Assembly (NCBI RefSeq): GCF_003385395.1
Contig: NZ_QNUG01000019.1
Span: 1 to 64,000, forward strand
Length of the DNA: 64,000 nt
Reading direction: 5' to 3'
Source: Epilithonimonas hispanica
Lineage (GTDB): Bacteria > Bacteroidota > Bacteroidia > Flavobacteriales > Weeksellaceae
Positions 35,078 through 43,778 of this stretch are shown here, one piece after another (position 1 is the stretch's first letter; every line of letters starts with the position of its first letter). Below the pieces are notes generated by a model. That model did not search any database. It was not told where the DNA came from and saw only the letters and a list, made by a program, of their open reading frames with translations. The position numbers and the translations under genes were made by a program.

Positions 35078-38000
35078 ATGCTTCCAATAAAACTTACTAT
35101 AGAAGGACTCTATTCTTACCAAACCCGTCAAATAATCGATTTTTCTGAACTGACTCAAGCTGGTTTATTCGGGATTTTTGGTTCTGTTGGTTCTGGAAAA
35201 TCCTCGATTTTGGAAGCGGTAAGTTTTGCACTTTACGGTGAGACGGAAAGGATGAATAGCAAAGACAGCCGGGCTTATAATATGATGAATCTCCGCAGTA
35301 ACAGGTCTTTCATCGAGTTTGATTTTCAGAATTATGAGAACAGAAAGTTTCGTGCTGTGCGAGAATTTAAAAGAAATTCCAAACGTTTTGATAAAGTTGA
35401 AATCTCTAATTCTATTTTCTACGAAGAAAAAAATAACGAATGGATTCCAATGGAACATAACAATGCCTCGGAAATTCTGGGTTTGAGTTATGATAATTTT
35501 AAGCGAACGATTATCATTCCGCAAGGTCAGTTTAAGGAGTTTTTGGAGTTGGGAGCAAGAGACAGAACGCAGATGATGAAGGAAATCTTTGGACTTCACA
35601 AGTATGATTTGCAGGATAAAGTCTCTGAATTGTCTAGAAGTAACGACGTATTTTTGGCTGAATTAAAAGGGAAACTGGGAACTTTTGAAGAAGTTTCTGA
35701 GGAATTGATTTATCAAAAAAGAGATGAAGCTGGCCTTTCAAAAATGAATTTTGAGAAAGAAAAAGAAATTCATAACCAACTTGAAACTCAATTTCAAAAG
35801 CTTAAAAATCTTAAAACTGATTCTGACAATCTTAAAATCAAAGAATCTGAATTTCAAATTAAGGAAAATGAGAATGAAAAATTTCAAAAACTTGAACAAG
35901 ATTTGGAGGTTTTTGAAAACGCAGAACGGAGTTTCAAATCATTGTTGACGGAGCAAAAACGTTTGTCAATAGAGATTTCTAAGAATGTAAAAGTTCAGGA
36001 ATTAACAAAGGTTGAATTTGATTCGCTTTCTGAAAATTTGAACAACTTAAAAAAGAATATTTCGAATTTAGAAAACGATTTCAATCAACTTGAAAATAGC
36101 AAGCAAAAAGCGATTGAATTATTGAGCATTTCTAAGGTTTTAGATTTTGAAATTCAGAAAAATTTGTTGTTAGAAAGAATTGGGAAGGGCGAAGAAACCA
36201 TTTCAAATTCTAAATATAGAGAAATCGAGATTCAGAAAAATATTGATTCTGAAATTAATATTATATCTGATTTAAAATCGAAAAAAACAGATACAAAAAT
36301 TCTGATGGAAGTTGAAAATTGGTTTCAGACCCAGAAAAATTTTCAAAATGAATTACACCAAAATCAAAAAAATATTAATTCTAAATTAGAAGAAATTGCA
36401 AGTCAAGAATCGTTACTAAATCAATTTCCCAAGAATTGGAAATCCGATTTTTCTGAAAAAATAACATCTCTGAATGAAAGAAAACTGAATCTTCAGAATC
36501 AGAAAAGTCATCTGGAATTGTCGCAAAAACTAGCAGAATTTGCTCAAAATATTGAAAGTGGAAAACCTTGTCCGCTTTGTGGCTCGACAGAACATCCAGA
36601 AATTTTGGTTTCTGAAAATGTTTTGGAATCAATGAAAAAATTGAATTCTGAAATTCTTGAAATTGAACAGGAACTTGAGAAAATCAGAATTGATGAATCT
36701 CAAGTAAGTAAAATTATTGAACTGAAGCAGGCTTTTAATAATCAGAAAGTTGAATTAGAAAATCAAAAATTAGAAACTGTGAAAAAATTGCAATTCCATT
36801 CGGAACAATTTATTTGGAAACAGTTTGATAAAGAGAATGAAAATAATTTTCAGATTCAAAAAAATCAAGCTTTGGAATTGGAAAAAAATATTTCTTCTGC
36901 GGAAAAAATTCTTGATGATAATCGGAAAATATTCGAAAATCAACAGAAAGAAACAAAACGTTTCGAAGATGCAATTGCTGAATTTAGAAATAAAAAAATC
37001 AGTTTAGAAACTTCGGTTTTTGACTTGAAAGTTAGTTTGAAAGTTCTTGATTTTAAAGATTTTGAAAATAGTAATTCAGAAGAAATCAAGATTGAATCTG
37101 AAACGTTATCCGAGAAAAACACTTCGGTAGAAAGTCAATATAAACAACTTCAAAAAGATTTGTTGGAAATCACTCCGAAAGTAGCTTCCAAGGAAACATT
37201 GCTTTCTCAGATTTCAAAGCATATTGTAGAACTTCAGAAATCGGAAAAAGAAAATACTGAGAAATTAGAATCTATTTTATCAAAATCTTCATTCAAAAAT
37301 ATTGAAGAAGTTGAAATAATCTTGGCTCAAGATTTTGATGTTCAGACGATAAGAAAAGAAATTCAGGATTTTAAAATCAGTTTCAATACGTTGAAAGAAA
37401 TCATCAGTTCTTTGAAATTAAAACTAAAAGAATCTGATTTTGACGAATCTAGTTTCTTGGCAAAACAAGAATTGTTTTTGAGTTCCCAAGAGAATATCTC
37501 AGAATTACAAAAACAATTGACCATTGTAGAACAACAACTTTCTGACTTGCAAAAAAGCTTTGATATAAAGAAAGAATTGATTGTGGAACAGGATAAATTG
37601 ATGCTGAGAAAGAGCAATCTTGATACGCTTTTTAATCTCTTCAAAGGTTCTGGTTTTGTGCAATATGTTTCATCGATTTATCTAAAACAGCTTTGTGATA
37701 ATGCCAATGTGAGATTTCATAGAATGACAAAAAATCAATTGAGTCTTCAAATCAATGAAAAAAATGAGTTTGAAATCATTGATTATCTGAACGAAGGGAA
37801 AACCAGGAGTGTCAAGACTTTATCTGGAGGACAGAGTTTTCAGGTTTCGTTGAGTTTGGCTCTGGCTTTAGCAGAAAGTGTGCAGTCCCAGGCAAAATCG
37901 GATAAGAACTTTTTCTTTATTGATGAAGGTTTCGGAACGCAAGACCCGGAATCTGTGAATCTTGTTTTTGAAACGTTGATGAATCTCCAAAAAGAAAACC

Positions 38001-38119
38001 GAATTGTCGGAATCATTTCACACGTTGAAGAACTGAAAGAGAAAATCCCAATTTCTTTGAATGTTACCAAAGATGAGGAAAATGGAAGTTTTTTGAGTTT
38101 GAGAGTGGGAGAGTTTTAG
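35078..38119 (+). CDS. sbcC: Exonuclease SbcCD subunit C (SMC/Rad50-like ATPase)
   Basis: Rad50-like ATPase partner of SbcD. The 1013 residues have Walker A at 34-42 (FGSVGSGKSSILEAV) and the Q-loop IIPQGQFKEFLELG. Two long coiled-coil arms flank the zinc hook CPLCGSTEHP near 500. The ABC signature is LSGGQSFQVSLSLALALAES near 920, and Walker B is FFFIDEGFGTQDPES. Length is normal. The coiled-coil part is very Lys/Glu/Ile-rich, which explains the local base bias. Confidence 0.95.
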   Translation: MLPIKLTIEGLYSYQTRQIIDFSELTQAGLFGIFGSVGSGKSSILEAVSFALYGETERMNSKDSRAYNMMNLRSNRSFIEFDFQNYENRKFRAVREFKRNSKRFDKVEISNSIFYEEKNNEWIPMEHNNASEILGLSYDNFKRTIIIPQGQFKEFLELGARDRTQMMKEIFGLHKYDLQDKVSELSRSNDVFLAELKGKLGTFEEVSEELIYQKRDEAGLSKMNFEKEKEIHNQLETQFQKLKNLKTDSDNLKIKESEFQIKENENEKFQKLEQDLEVFENAERSFKSLLTEQKRLSIEISKNVKVQELTKVEFDSLSENLNNLKKNISNLENDFNQLENSKQKAIELLSISKVLDFEIQKNLLLERIGKGEETISNSKYREIEIQKNIDSEINIISDLKSKKTDTKILMEVENWFQTQKNFQNELHQNQKNINSKLEEIASQESLLNQFPKNWKSDFSEKITSLNERKLNLQNQKSHLELSQKLAEFAQNIESGKPCPLCGSTEHPEILVSENVLESMKKLNSEILEIEQELEKIRIDESQVSKIIELKQAFNNQKVELENQKLETVKKLQFHSEQFIWKQFDKENENNFQIQKNQALELEKNISSAEKILDDNRKIFENQQKETKRFEDAIAEFRNKKISLETSVFDLKVSLKVLDFKDFENSNSEEIKIESETLSEKNTSVESQYKQLQKDLLEITPKVASKETLLSQISKHIVELQKSEKENTEKLESILSKSSFKNIEEVEIILAQDFDVQTIRKEIQDFKISFNTLKEIISSLKLKLKESDFDESSFLAKQELFLSSQENISELQKQLTIVEQQLSDLQKSFDIKKELIVEQDKLMLRKSNLDTLFNLFKGSGFVQYVSSIYLKQLCDNANVRFHRMTKNQLSLQINEKNEFEIIDYLNEGKTRSVKTLSGGQSFQVSLSLALALAESVQSQAKSDKNFFFIDEGFGTQDPESVNLVFETLMNLQKENRIVGIISHVEELKEKIPISLNVTKDEENGSFLSLRVGEF

Positions 38120-38172
38120 AGTTTTGAAACGTTCAAAACTTGAATCTTTTTCCTTTGATCTTGTTTCTCTTT

Positions 38173-39225
38173 CTAAATCTTTCTATTCTTCGCTAACATT
38201 GGAATCGAAATTAAGCCCATTACGAGCATAATTAGGATTTGCAAAGGCAAAGTTATGAAAGAGTAGGCTAGACCTAATTCTCCGCCTTCAATCGCGTCTT
38301 TTCCCATAGAAATAAACAATGCAGTGAACCCGAATTTCATTGCGAGATTAAAAGCGCCAATTCCGCCACTTGCAGGGATAATCATTCCTAGTGTTCCGAC
38401 AACTAAAATGAAACATCCATCAGCGGGAGTAAAATTAGAAGTTTCGGGAAGTGAGAAACATACTAAATAAGATGCGAAGAAATAACAAATCCAGATTCCT
38501 GCTGTCAAAAGAATGAATTTTCCTTTTTGACGAAGTTTAAAAATAGATTTTAAACCTTCGAATACACCTTTCGCAAAACCTATTAATTTGTCTTTTTTAT
38601 AAATGAAAAGATATATTAAAGCTAAGATTATCAGAATTCCAATCGATATTTTTAAAAAGAAATAAAATTGTTCTAAATCAGTTATTCCAATTTTTAACAA
38701 TTGTTGTTCAAACCAATTAAGTTCTTTTTTATCGTCCGGTTTTTGTTGTGTTGCTAATTTATAAAATGATAATAAGGTATCATATTTGAAAACTAATGTC
38801 AACAATGCAAAAATCCCCATACAGACCAAATCAACAACTCTTTCGAGAATAATCGTTCCAAAAGATTTGTCCACAGGAACTTTTTCTACGCCATAAAGTG
38901 CTGTTGAACGGGCAACTTCACCACTTCTGGGAATAGTCAAATTCATAAGATATCCGAAAGAAAGCGACCAAAGGGAATTACTATTGGAGATTTTGTAACC
39001 CATTGGTTCAAGAAGTAGATTCCATCTCACAGCTCGGAAAACGTAGGCTGAAACTCCAAAAATGCCTGCAAACAAAACCCACAGATAATTGGCTTTCTGT
39101 AAAGAATTTTTGATTTTATCAATGTCTAATCCTCTAAGTGCAACCCAGAGAAAAACAACTGCAATTGCAATAGAAATTAAAACTGTAAGAACGTTTTTGA
39201 GTACTGTTGGTTTCTTCTCTTCCAA
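38173..39225 (-). CDS. Lysylphosphatidylglycerol synthase TM-region/UPF0104 flippase-like membrane protein
   Basis: A 350-residue polytopic inner-membrane protein with about eight helices. Family-typical motifs are AYVFRAVRWNLLLEP, NLTIPRSGEVARSTALYG and GGIGAFNLAMKFGF. It corresponds to the flippase-like membrane part of MprF without the aminoacyl-transferase domain. The transported lipid is unknown. It lies 7 bases behind panD on the same transcript. Confidence 0.85.
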   Translation of the reverse strand: MEEKKPTVLKNVLTVLISIAIAVVFLWVALRGLDIDKIKNSLQKANYLWVLFAGIFGVSAYVFRAVRWNLLLEPMGYKISNSNSLWSLSFGYLMNLTIPRSGEVARSTALYGVEKVPVDKSFGTIILERVVDLVCMGIFALLTLVFKYDTLLSFYKLATQQKPDDKKELNWFEQQLLKIGITDLEQFYFFLKISIGILIILALIYLFIYKKDKLIGFAKGVFEGLKSIFKLRQKGKFILLTAGIWICYFFASYLVCFSLPETSNFTPADGCFILVVGTLGMIIPASGGIGAFNLAMKFGFTALFISMGKDAIEGGELGLAYSFITLPLQILIMLVMGLISIPMLAKNRKI

Positions 39226-39232
39226 GATATTG

Positions 39233-39583
39233 TTATGTTAGAAGATTAGTTTTTTCGTCCGGAAAAACGATTTTTGGTTGGAAGTCTTTGGCTTCCTCAG
39301 GAGTCATCTGTGCGTAGGCAATGATAATGATAGTGTCGTTTTTCTGGACTTTTCTCGCAGCAGGACCATTGAGACAGATTTCGCCAGACTTTCTTTTTCC
39401 TTTGATAACATAAGTGTCAAAACGCTCACCATTGTTAACATTTACAATGTAAACTCTTTCGCCTACTATCAAACCAGCAGCCTCAATAAGGTCTTCGTCT
39501 ATAGTAATACTTCCGATGTAGTCAAGATCCGACGCAGTTACACGGACTCTGTGAATTTTCGATTTAAAAACTTCGATTAACAT
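39233..39583 (-). CDS. panD: Aspartate 1-decarboxylase
   Basis: Makes beta-alanine for pantothenate/CoA. The 116-residue proenzyme has the self-cleavage site Gly24-Ser25 in [10 protein letters not shown], which creates the pyruvoyl cofactor. Lys9 and Tyr22 are conserved, as are the [14 protein letters not shown] and [10 protein letters not shown] motifs. A TAAATTTG element ends five bases before the ATG, suggesting a leaderless mRNA. The flippase-like gene follows immediately. Confidence 0.96.
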   Translation of the reverse strand: MLIEVFKSKIHRVRVTASDLDYIGSITIDEDLIEAAGLIVGERVYIVNVNNGERFDTYVIKGKRKSGEICLNGPAARKVQKNDTIIIIAYAQMTPEEAKDFQPKIVFPDEKTNLLT

Positions 39584-39588
39584 AGGTG

Positions 39589-39596
39589 CAAATTTA
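39589..39596 (-). promoter_or_regulatory. panD -7 element next to the start codon
   Basis: Minus-strand TAAATTTG is followed by CACCT and then ATG at 39583. The -33 position shows no clear TTG. It would give a transcript beginning at or beside the start codon. Confidence 0.5.
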
Positions 39597-39879
39597 CGCT
39601 AATAAATAAAATTGGAAAAGAAGATTTTATTTTAATTAATGTTTTTTAAAAAAACAGATTGGTTTTCGGTATTATTAATTGTTTTAAAATTGAGTTGTGT
39701 TTTTATGAAATTACAAATTTGGCACGATTTTGTATAGATTGTTTGTAGTTGATGATGGATATTAGATTATTTTGAAATATTATCATCTTTAAATCGACTA
39801 TTTTCGTCAAAAGTCAATTTGTTAAAAAAACAATGTTTTTGAAAAAAAGATAAACACTTCGCTATTTTTTTTAAATTTA

Positions 39880-39910
39880 TTTGCATGATATCAAAATTGT
39901 CTTATATTTG
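39880..39910 (+). promoter_or_regulatory. Promoter of the second HU gene
   Basis: TTTG at 39880-39883 and TATATTTG at 39903-39910, 19 bases apart, with a leader of about 25 bases. The rest of 39597-39880 is extremely AT-rich, and I find no gene in it; it may hold UP-element-like or HU-binding DNA. Confidence 0.7.
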
Positions 39911-39942
39911 CTATAACAACATAACTTTAATTAATAAATATT

Positions 39943-40233
39943 ATGAACAAGTCCGAATTAATCGACGCTATTGCGAAAGATGCAGAAATTACAAAGGCTG
40001 CTGCAAAAAAAGCTTTGGAATCATTTGTTGCTAACGTAACAGAAACACTTAAGAAAAAAGACGGTAAAGTATCTCTAGTAGGATTCGGTACTTTCTCAGT
40101 GTCTGAAAGAGCTGCTAGACAAGGTATCAACCCTGCAACTAAGAAGCCAATCAAAATTGAGGCTAAAACTGTTGCTAAGTTCAAGGCTGGAGCAGATTTA
40201 GCTACTGCTGTTTCTGGGGCTAAGAAAAAATAA
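39943..40233 (+). CDS. hup: HU family DNA-binding protein (copy 2)
   Basis: A 96-residue HU: dimerisation helices (NKSELIDAIAKDAEITKAAAKKALESFV), the GKVSLVGFGTFSVSERAARQGINPATKKPIKI arm, and KFKAGADLATAV. It is closer to classical HU than copy 1 (21421), so the window encodes two distinct HU-type proteins with similar promoters. Confidence 0.96.
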   Translation: MNKSELIDAIAKDAEITKAAAKKALESFVANVTETLKKKDGKVSLVGFGTFSVSERAARQGINPATKKPIKIEAKTVAKFKAGADLATAVSGAKKK

Positions 40234-40257
40234 TTTTATTTGAGTTTATTCAAATAA

Positions 40258-40285
40258 AAAGCCGTCTTATGACGGTTTTTTTGTT
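40258..40285 (+). terminator. HU terminator
   Basis: AAAGCCGTC, TTAT loop, GACGGTTTT and a T tract, 24 bases past the stop codon. A second AT-only hairpin (40235-40258) precedes it. Confidence 0.8.
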
Positions 40286-40300
40286 TTTTATTGTTAAGGC

Positions 40301-40897
40301 TTAATCATTTTCATCATCCAATAGATGTCCAAAGTAGCTCTTTTTGGTTTTTAAGTAACCAAGGCTAGAGTCATTAGATTTGATTTGTAAAGGTATCCGG
40401 GAATTGAACTGAATCTTACTATCCTTTATAATCTGGATTTTTTCTGGATTATTGGTCATTAGATTTAGAGACTTTACATTCAATTGCTCTAGCATTTCTA
40501 TAGCTATTCCAAAATCTCGATCATCTGCAGGTAAGCCTAGTTCTAGATTAGCTTGTACAGTATCCAAGCCTTTTTCCTGCAAAGCATAGGCTTTCAGTTT
40601 ATTAATAATTCCGATATTCCTTCCTTCCTGCCTCAGGTATATGATTATACCTCCATTTTCTTGCATATATTGCATTGCAGAATTTAGTTGTTGTCCACAC
40701 TCACATTTTTGTGAATGAAAAACTTCTCCAGTAATACATTCTGAATGGATTCTTACATTGACTGGTTGGCTGAGATCTGTGTTTTTAGCAATCAAAGCTA
40801 TGTGAGGCATCCAGTCTTTTTCGTTTTCAGAAAAAGCCATCATTCTAAATTCCCCGAAATCTGTGGGAACGTTTGATTCTGCTTGTATTTGTAACAT
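40301..40897 (-). CDS. ribA: GTP cyclohydrolase II
   Basis: First committed step of riboflavin synthesis: GTP to 2,5-diamino-6-ribosylamino-pyrimidinone 5'-phosphate. The stand-alone 198-residue enzyme has the zinc-site cysteines C54, C65 and C67 (HSECITGEVFHSQKCECG). YLRQEGRNIGIINKLKAY is present, and the NNPEKI motif ends the core. It is the last gene of the co-directional cluster that begins at 44575. It probably supplies the activity missing from the RibBA protein at 54279. Confidence 0.95.
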   Translation of the reverse strand: MLQIQAESNVPTDFGEFRMMAFSENEKDWMPHIALIAKNTDLSQPVNVRIHSECITGEVFHSQKCECGQQLNSAMQYMQENGGIIIYLRQEGRNIGIINKLKAYALQEKGLDTVQANLELGLPADDRDFGIAIEMLEQLNVKSLNLMTNNPEKIQIIKDSKIQFNSRIPLQIKSNDSSLGYLKTKKSYFGHLLDDEND

Positions 40898-40917
40898 GAA
40901 TTGAGCGGTCGTGAAGA

Positions 40918-41376
40918 TTAATTAGATGACATAGAAGTACCTTCTGTTTTTGATTGAGATGCTTCTAGAAGATTGATATTAGTTTTAATCTTAACCATGT
41001 ATCTGTTCAAGACCTCGTCATCATCTTTTATCATAAATTTTCTCAATTTTTGAATCTTTTTATAATATTTTTCAAAAGCTTCTAAAGATTTGTGCCTGGA
41101 TGATTGATTGAAGTCGCGAACCGCACCCAGATAATCTGAAAGTGAAACTTTCAATGAAGAAACTTCTCTGTTGACCGCATCATTCCTGAATTTTGGAAAT
41201 GTTGCAATCAAATTGGAAATAGAAGAGGCGTAAACTATAGCTTCCGGAGAAAGATATGCATAAGTATCTGAAACAGCACCATAATGTAACTCATCTGATG
41301 CTGCCGAACTTGTAGAACAAGAATCTATAACCGTAATTATTGCTAATATTGCTAAAAGTTTACTGAAACTTTTCAT
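40918..41376 (-). CDS. Small lipoprotein, unknown function
   Basis: 152 residues with a lipoprotein signal (LLAILAIITVIDSC, Cys20). The helical mature part has repeated charged/hydrophobic pattern (VSSLKVSLSDYLGAVRDF, EAFEKYYKKIQKLRKFM). I do not recognise the family. Its start overlaps the DUF4254 stop by 4 bases (ATGA), so translation is coupled. Confidence 0.62.
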   Translation of the reverse strand: MKSFSKLLAILAIITVIDSCSTSSAASDELHYGAVSDTYAYLSPEAIVYASSISNLIATFPKFRNDAVNREVSSLKVSLSDYLGAVRDFNQSSRHKSLEAFEKYYKKIQKLRKFMIKDDDEVLNRYMVKIKTNINLLEASQSKTEGTSMSSN

Positions 41377-41987
41377 TTTTTCTGCATTTTTTGATACAGG
41401 ATTGGGTTAAGACTTTCGTCGTTATACATTTTCATTTGCTTATAAAGCTTCATCTTAACTTTACCGTTTTCAATGTCAGAAAGCAATTGGTCTATTGCTG
41501 TAGAGAGATCTTTTTTCTGTTCCAAAAGTACATTTAGCTTCTGGGTACATTGTGATTTATGTTCTTCTGAAGCGTCTTCACGAGATGCCTCTATAGACAT
41601 GTGATATATTTTCAAAGATAAAATCGAAAATCTATCTATACACCAAGCTGGAGTTTCGCTGTTGATTCTTGCGTCTGTATTAGGAGTAATATTTTCGAAG
41701 CTTTTATAAAACCAAAAATCAATTTGTTCTACCAAATCTGTTCTTTTTTGATTCAGTTTGTCAATTCTTCTTTTGATTTTTAAAGCTTCTGAAGGATCTA
41801 TATCTTCTTCTCTGATAATATCTTCCAAGTGCCATTGAACGGTATCAATCCAATTCTTTGAATACAAAATCCATTCCAAACTATTAGCTTGGAATGGATT
41901 GATTTCTTCAGAATTAACATCGTCATTAATATGATAATCATTAACCGATTGGTTAAAAATTTCCCAAGATTTTTCTGTTAAGCTCAT
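41373..41987 (-). CDS. DUF4254 family protein
   Basis: A 204-residue, acidic, all-helical cytoplasmic protein. The N-terminal WEIFNQSVNDYHI, NPFQANSLEWILYSKNWIDTVQWHLEDIIRE and LNQKRTDLVEQID resemble the DUF4254 proteins found beside glycosyltransferase and cell-envelope genes in Bacteroidota. Biochemical role unknown. It sits 9 bases after tatA and is translationally coupled to the downstream lipoprotein. Confidence 0.75.
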   Translation of the reverse strand: MSLTEKSWEIFNQSVNDYHINDDVNSEEINPFQANSLEWILYSKNWIDTVQWHLEDIIREEDIDPSEALKIKRRIDKLNQKRTDLVEQIDFWFYKSFENITPNTDARINSETPAWCIDRFSILSLKIYHMSIEASREDASEEHKSQCTQKLNVLLEQKKDLSTAIDQLLSDIENGKVKMKLYKQMKMYNDESLNPILYQKMQKK

Positions 41988-41996
41988 TAATAATTC

Positions 41997-42203
41997 TTAT
42001 TGGTTTTGGTCATTAGTTGTAGAAGAATTATCTTTCTTCTTGATGTCATCTTCTTTTACAGCGTCTTTAAACTCTTTGATGCCAGAACCTAGACCCTTCA
42101 TTAATTCAGGTATTTTTTTTCCTCCGAATAATAAAAGCAAAATCAAAGCAACGATTAATATATGTTGCCAAGATAGACTTAATATAACTGTTGATATTAT
42201 CAT
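41997..42203 (-). CDS. tatA: Sec-independent (twin-arginine) translocase subunit TatA/TatE
   Basis: A 68-residue protein with one N-terminal transmembrane helix ([17 protein letters not shown]). The TatA hinge and amphipathic helix ([23 protein letters not shown]) and a charged tail follow. It forms the pore-like part of the Tat pathway, which exports folded proteins. tatC is not in the window. It has its own TAACTTTG promoter element at 42217-42224. Confidence 0.92.
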   Translation of the reverse strand: MIISTVILSLSWQHILIVALILLLLFGGKKIPELMKGLGSGIKEFKDAVKEDDIKKKDNSSTTNDQNQ

Positions 42204-42216
42204 CTTAATTTTTTTG

Positions 42217-42224
42217 CAAAGTTA
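42217..42224 (-). promoter_or_regulatory. tatA -7 element
   Basis: Minus-strand TAACTTTG, 13 bases before the ATG. A TTG lies at 42247-42249, 22 bases upstream, which is slightly wide spacing. Confidence 0.5.
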
Positions 42225-42233
42225 AATTATTTT

Positions 42234-43778
42234 TTAATACGAAACCCAACCTAGTGGATCTACAGGGTCTGTACCTTTCCATACTTGGAAATCTAAAGTT
42301 ATAGAATCATCAAAATCACTGCCAATCTCTCCAATAGGAGTTCCAGCGGAAACTTGTTGACCCGATTTTACTAGTGTGCTCGCAAGGTTGGAGTATACAG
42401 TAAAATAACTTCCGTGTTTTACAACAACAGTTCTAGTTCCGTTGATGGCCTGTATGCTGGATACAACACCTGGAAACACGCAACGTGCTTTGGTTCCAGG
42501 AGAAACAGCAATCTTAATTCCTATATTGTCTTCAACTATATTTTTGAAAACAGGATGAGGTTGTCTTCCAAATCTGTGAGTAACGCTACCTTTTTCTACA
42601 GGAAAAGTTATTTTTCCTTTATTGTCCGCAAAATTACTTCCCACAGTAGAGCCTACATCATAACTTTTCATTATTTTTTTCTCAGCGGCTTCTTTTGCAT
42701 CTTCATTCTTTTTGTTGATAGCATCTTCATTAGCTTTTGCAGCTGCTAATCTATCTGCTTTTTCTTTTGCTAATGCAGCTGCTTCTCTCGATGCTTTTTC
42801 TGCGGCCGCTTTTCTTTCAGCTGTTTTATTAGATTCTACTAATTTTCTTTCTTCTTCGGCTCTTTTAGCTGAGAGTTCCGCCGCTTTTCTCGCTTCTGCT
42901 TCAGCTCTTTTTCTTTCAGCTTCAGCCGCCGCTATTCTAGCTCTATTTTCTGCTTCTATTCTTTCTTTTTCTTTTTTAGCTGCAATCTCCGCTAACCTTT
43001 TTCTTTCCGCTTCCGCTTTTTTCTCAGCTTCTTCTTTTGCTTTAGCAAGACGTATTTCTTCAGCAATAATATTGGCAATCTGTCTTTGGAGTTCTTTCTG
43101 TTGAGTTTGCTTTTGTCTTAGTTCAGCGGTTAGTTTAGATTCATTTTTCTTGAACTCATTCAACAGATCTTGTTTTTGTTGTCTCTCGATTTCTATTGTA
43201 GCAAGATCTTTTTTCTGAGAAACTAGAAGGTTGTCTTTTTCCGAAACAGATCTTTTCTTGAGAGCAATGTTTTTCTTGATTTCGTTAGCTTTATTGGATA
43301 TCTCAGCCGCTTTTTTGTCTTGATATTCTGAGTATCTTTTCAAGTATTCTATCCTAGTCAAAGCTTCTCCCATATTTTTGGAAGAAAGAATGAAAGTCAC
43401 TTTGTTTTGAACACCTTTTGTTTTGTAAGCTTTTACAAGAATCTCAGCATAATTTTTTCTGAGAACTTCCAACTCGCGATTGTTTTTATTGATTTCCAAC
43501 TGACGTTTGTATATATCGTCTTCTATATATCTTTTTTCTTTCTGAGTGTTGTTGTAAACCTTCTCACGTAGTGTGAGTTTTTGATTTACAGCATTAAGAT
43601 ATGCAATGGAAAGTTTGGATTCTTTTTTTGTTTGGCTCAAAGTCGTATTGAGGGAAGAAATTTGCTTCTTCAAATCAGCATTTTGTTTTTGCAAAACCTC
43701 TTTGTCTTTCTGAGGGTTTTGTCCAAATACGCTTCCGAAAAGGATGATACTTATAAAAAAACTTAATTTCTTAATCAT
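42234..43778 (-). CDS. EnvC-like murein hydrolase activator (degenerate M23/LytM)
   Basis: 514 residues: signal peptide (SFFISIILFGSVFGQ), then a coiled coil over about 25-250. An Ala/Lys/Glu-rich helical stretch (250-385) follows, then a C-terminal LytM fold (VTHRFGRQPHPVFKNIVEDN to LGWVSY). The zinc motif HxGxD is replaced by DNIGIKI, and the last HxH strand reads TLDFQVW. The peptidase centre is therefore probably dead, as in EnvC, which activates amidases at the division site. It overlaps the DUF4292 gene by 4 bases. Confidence 0.85.
   Translation of the reverse strand: MIKKLSFFISIILFGSVFGQNPQKDKEVLQKQNADLKKQISSLNTTLSQTKKESKLSIAYLNAVNQKLTLREKVYNNTQKEKRYIEDDIYKRQLEINKNNRELEVLRKNYAEILVKAYKTKGVQNKVTFILSSKNMGEALTRIEYLKRYSEYQDKKAAEISNKANEIKKNIALKKRSVSEKDNLLVSQKKDLATIEIERQQKQDLLNEFKKNESKLTAELRQKQTQQKELQRQIANIIAEEIRLAKAKEEAEKKAEAERKRLAEIAAKKEKERIEAENRARIAAAEAERKRAEAEARKAAELSAKRAEEERKLVESNKTAERKAAAEKASREAAALAKEKADRLAAAKANEDAINKKNEDAKEAAEKKIMKSYDVGSTVGSNFADNKGKITFPVEKGSVTHRFGRQPHPVFKNIVEDNIGIKIAVSPGTKARCVFPGVVSSIQAINGTRTVVVKHGSYFTVYSNLASTLVKSGQQVSAGTPIGEIGSDFDDSITLDFQVWKGTDPVDPLGWVSY

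Noticed and set aside
35078-38119. Reverse-strand and other-frame reading frames inside sbcC that encode Lys/Phe-rich peptides
   Set aside because: They are shadows of the Lys/Glu-rich coiled coil; the sbcC frame has all family motifs and these have none.
39597-39880. Possible replication origin in the very AT-rich stretch before the second HU gene
   Set aside because: I see no cluster of DnaA boxes and no dnaA, dnaN or gidA neighbours; plain promoter DNA explains it.
42712-43060. Possible tandem repeat or CRISPR-like array in the repeated GC-richer stretch
   Set aside because: Repetition follows codons for Ala, Lys, Glu and Arg in one open frame; there are no regular spacers.
42712-43104. 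Ala/Ser-rich plus-strand frame of 130 codons
   Set aside because: Anti-sense of the Ala/Lys/Glu-rich helical region of the EnvC-like gene; composition is a by-product of that repeat-like coding.
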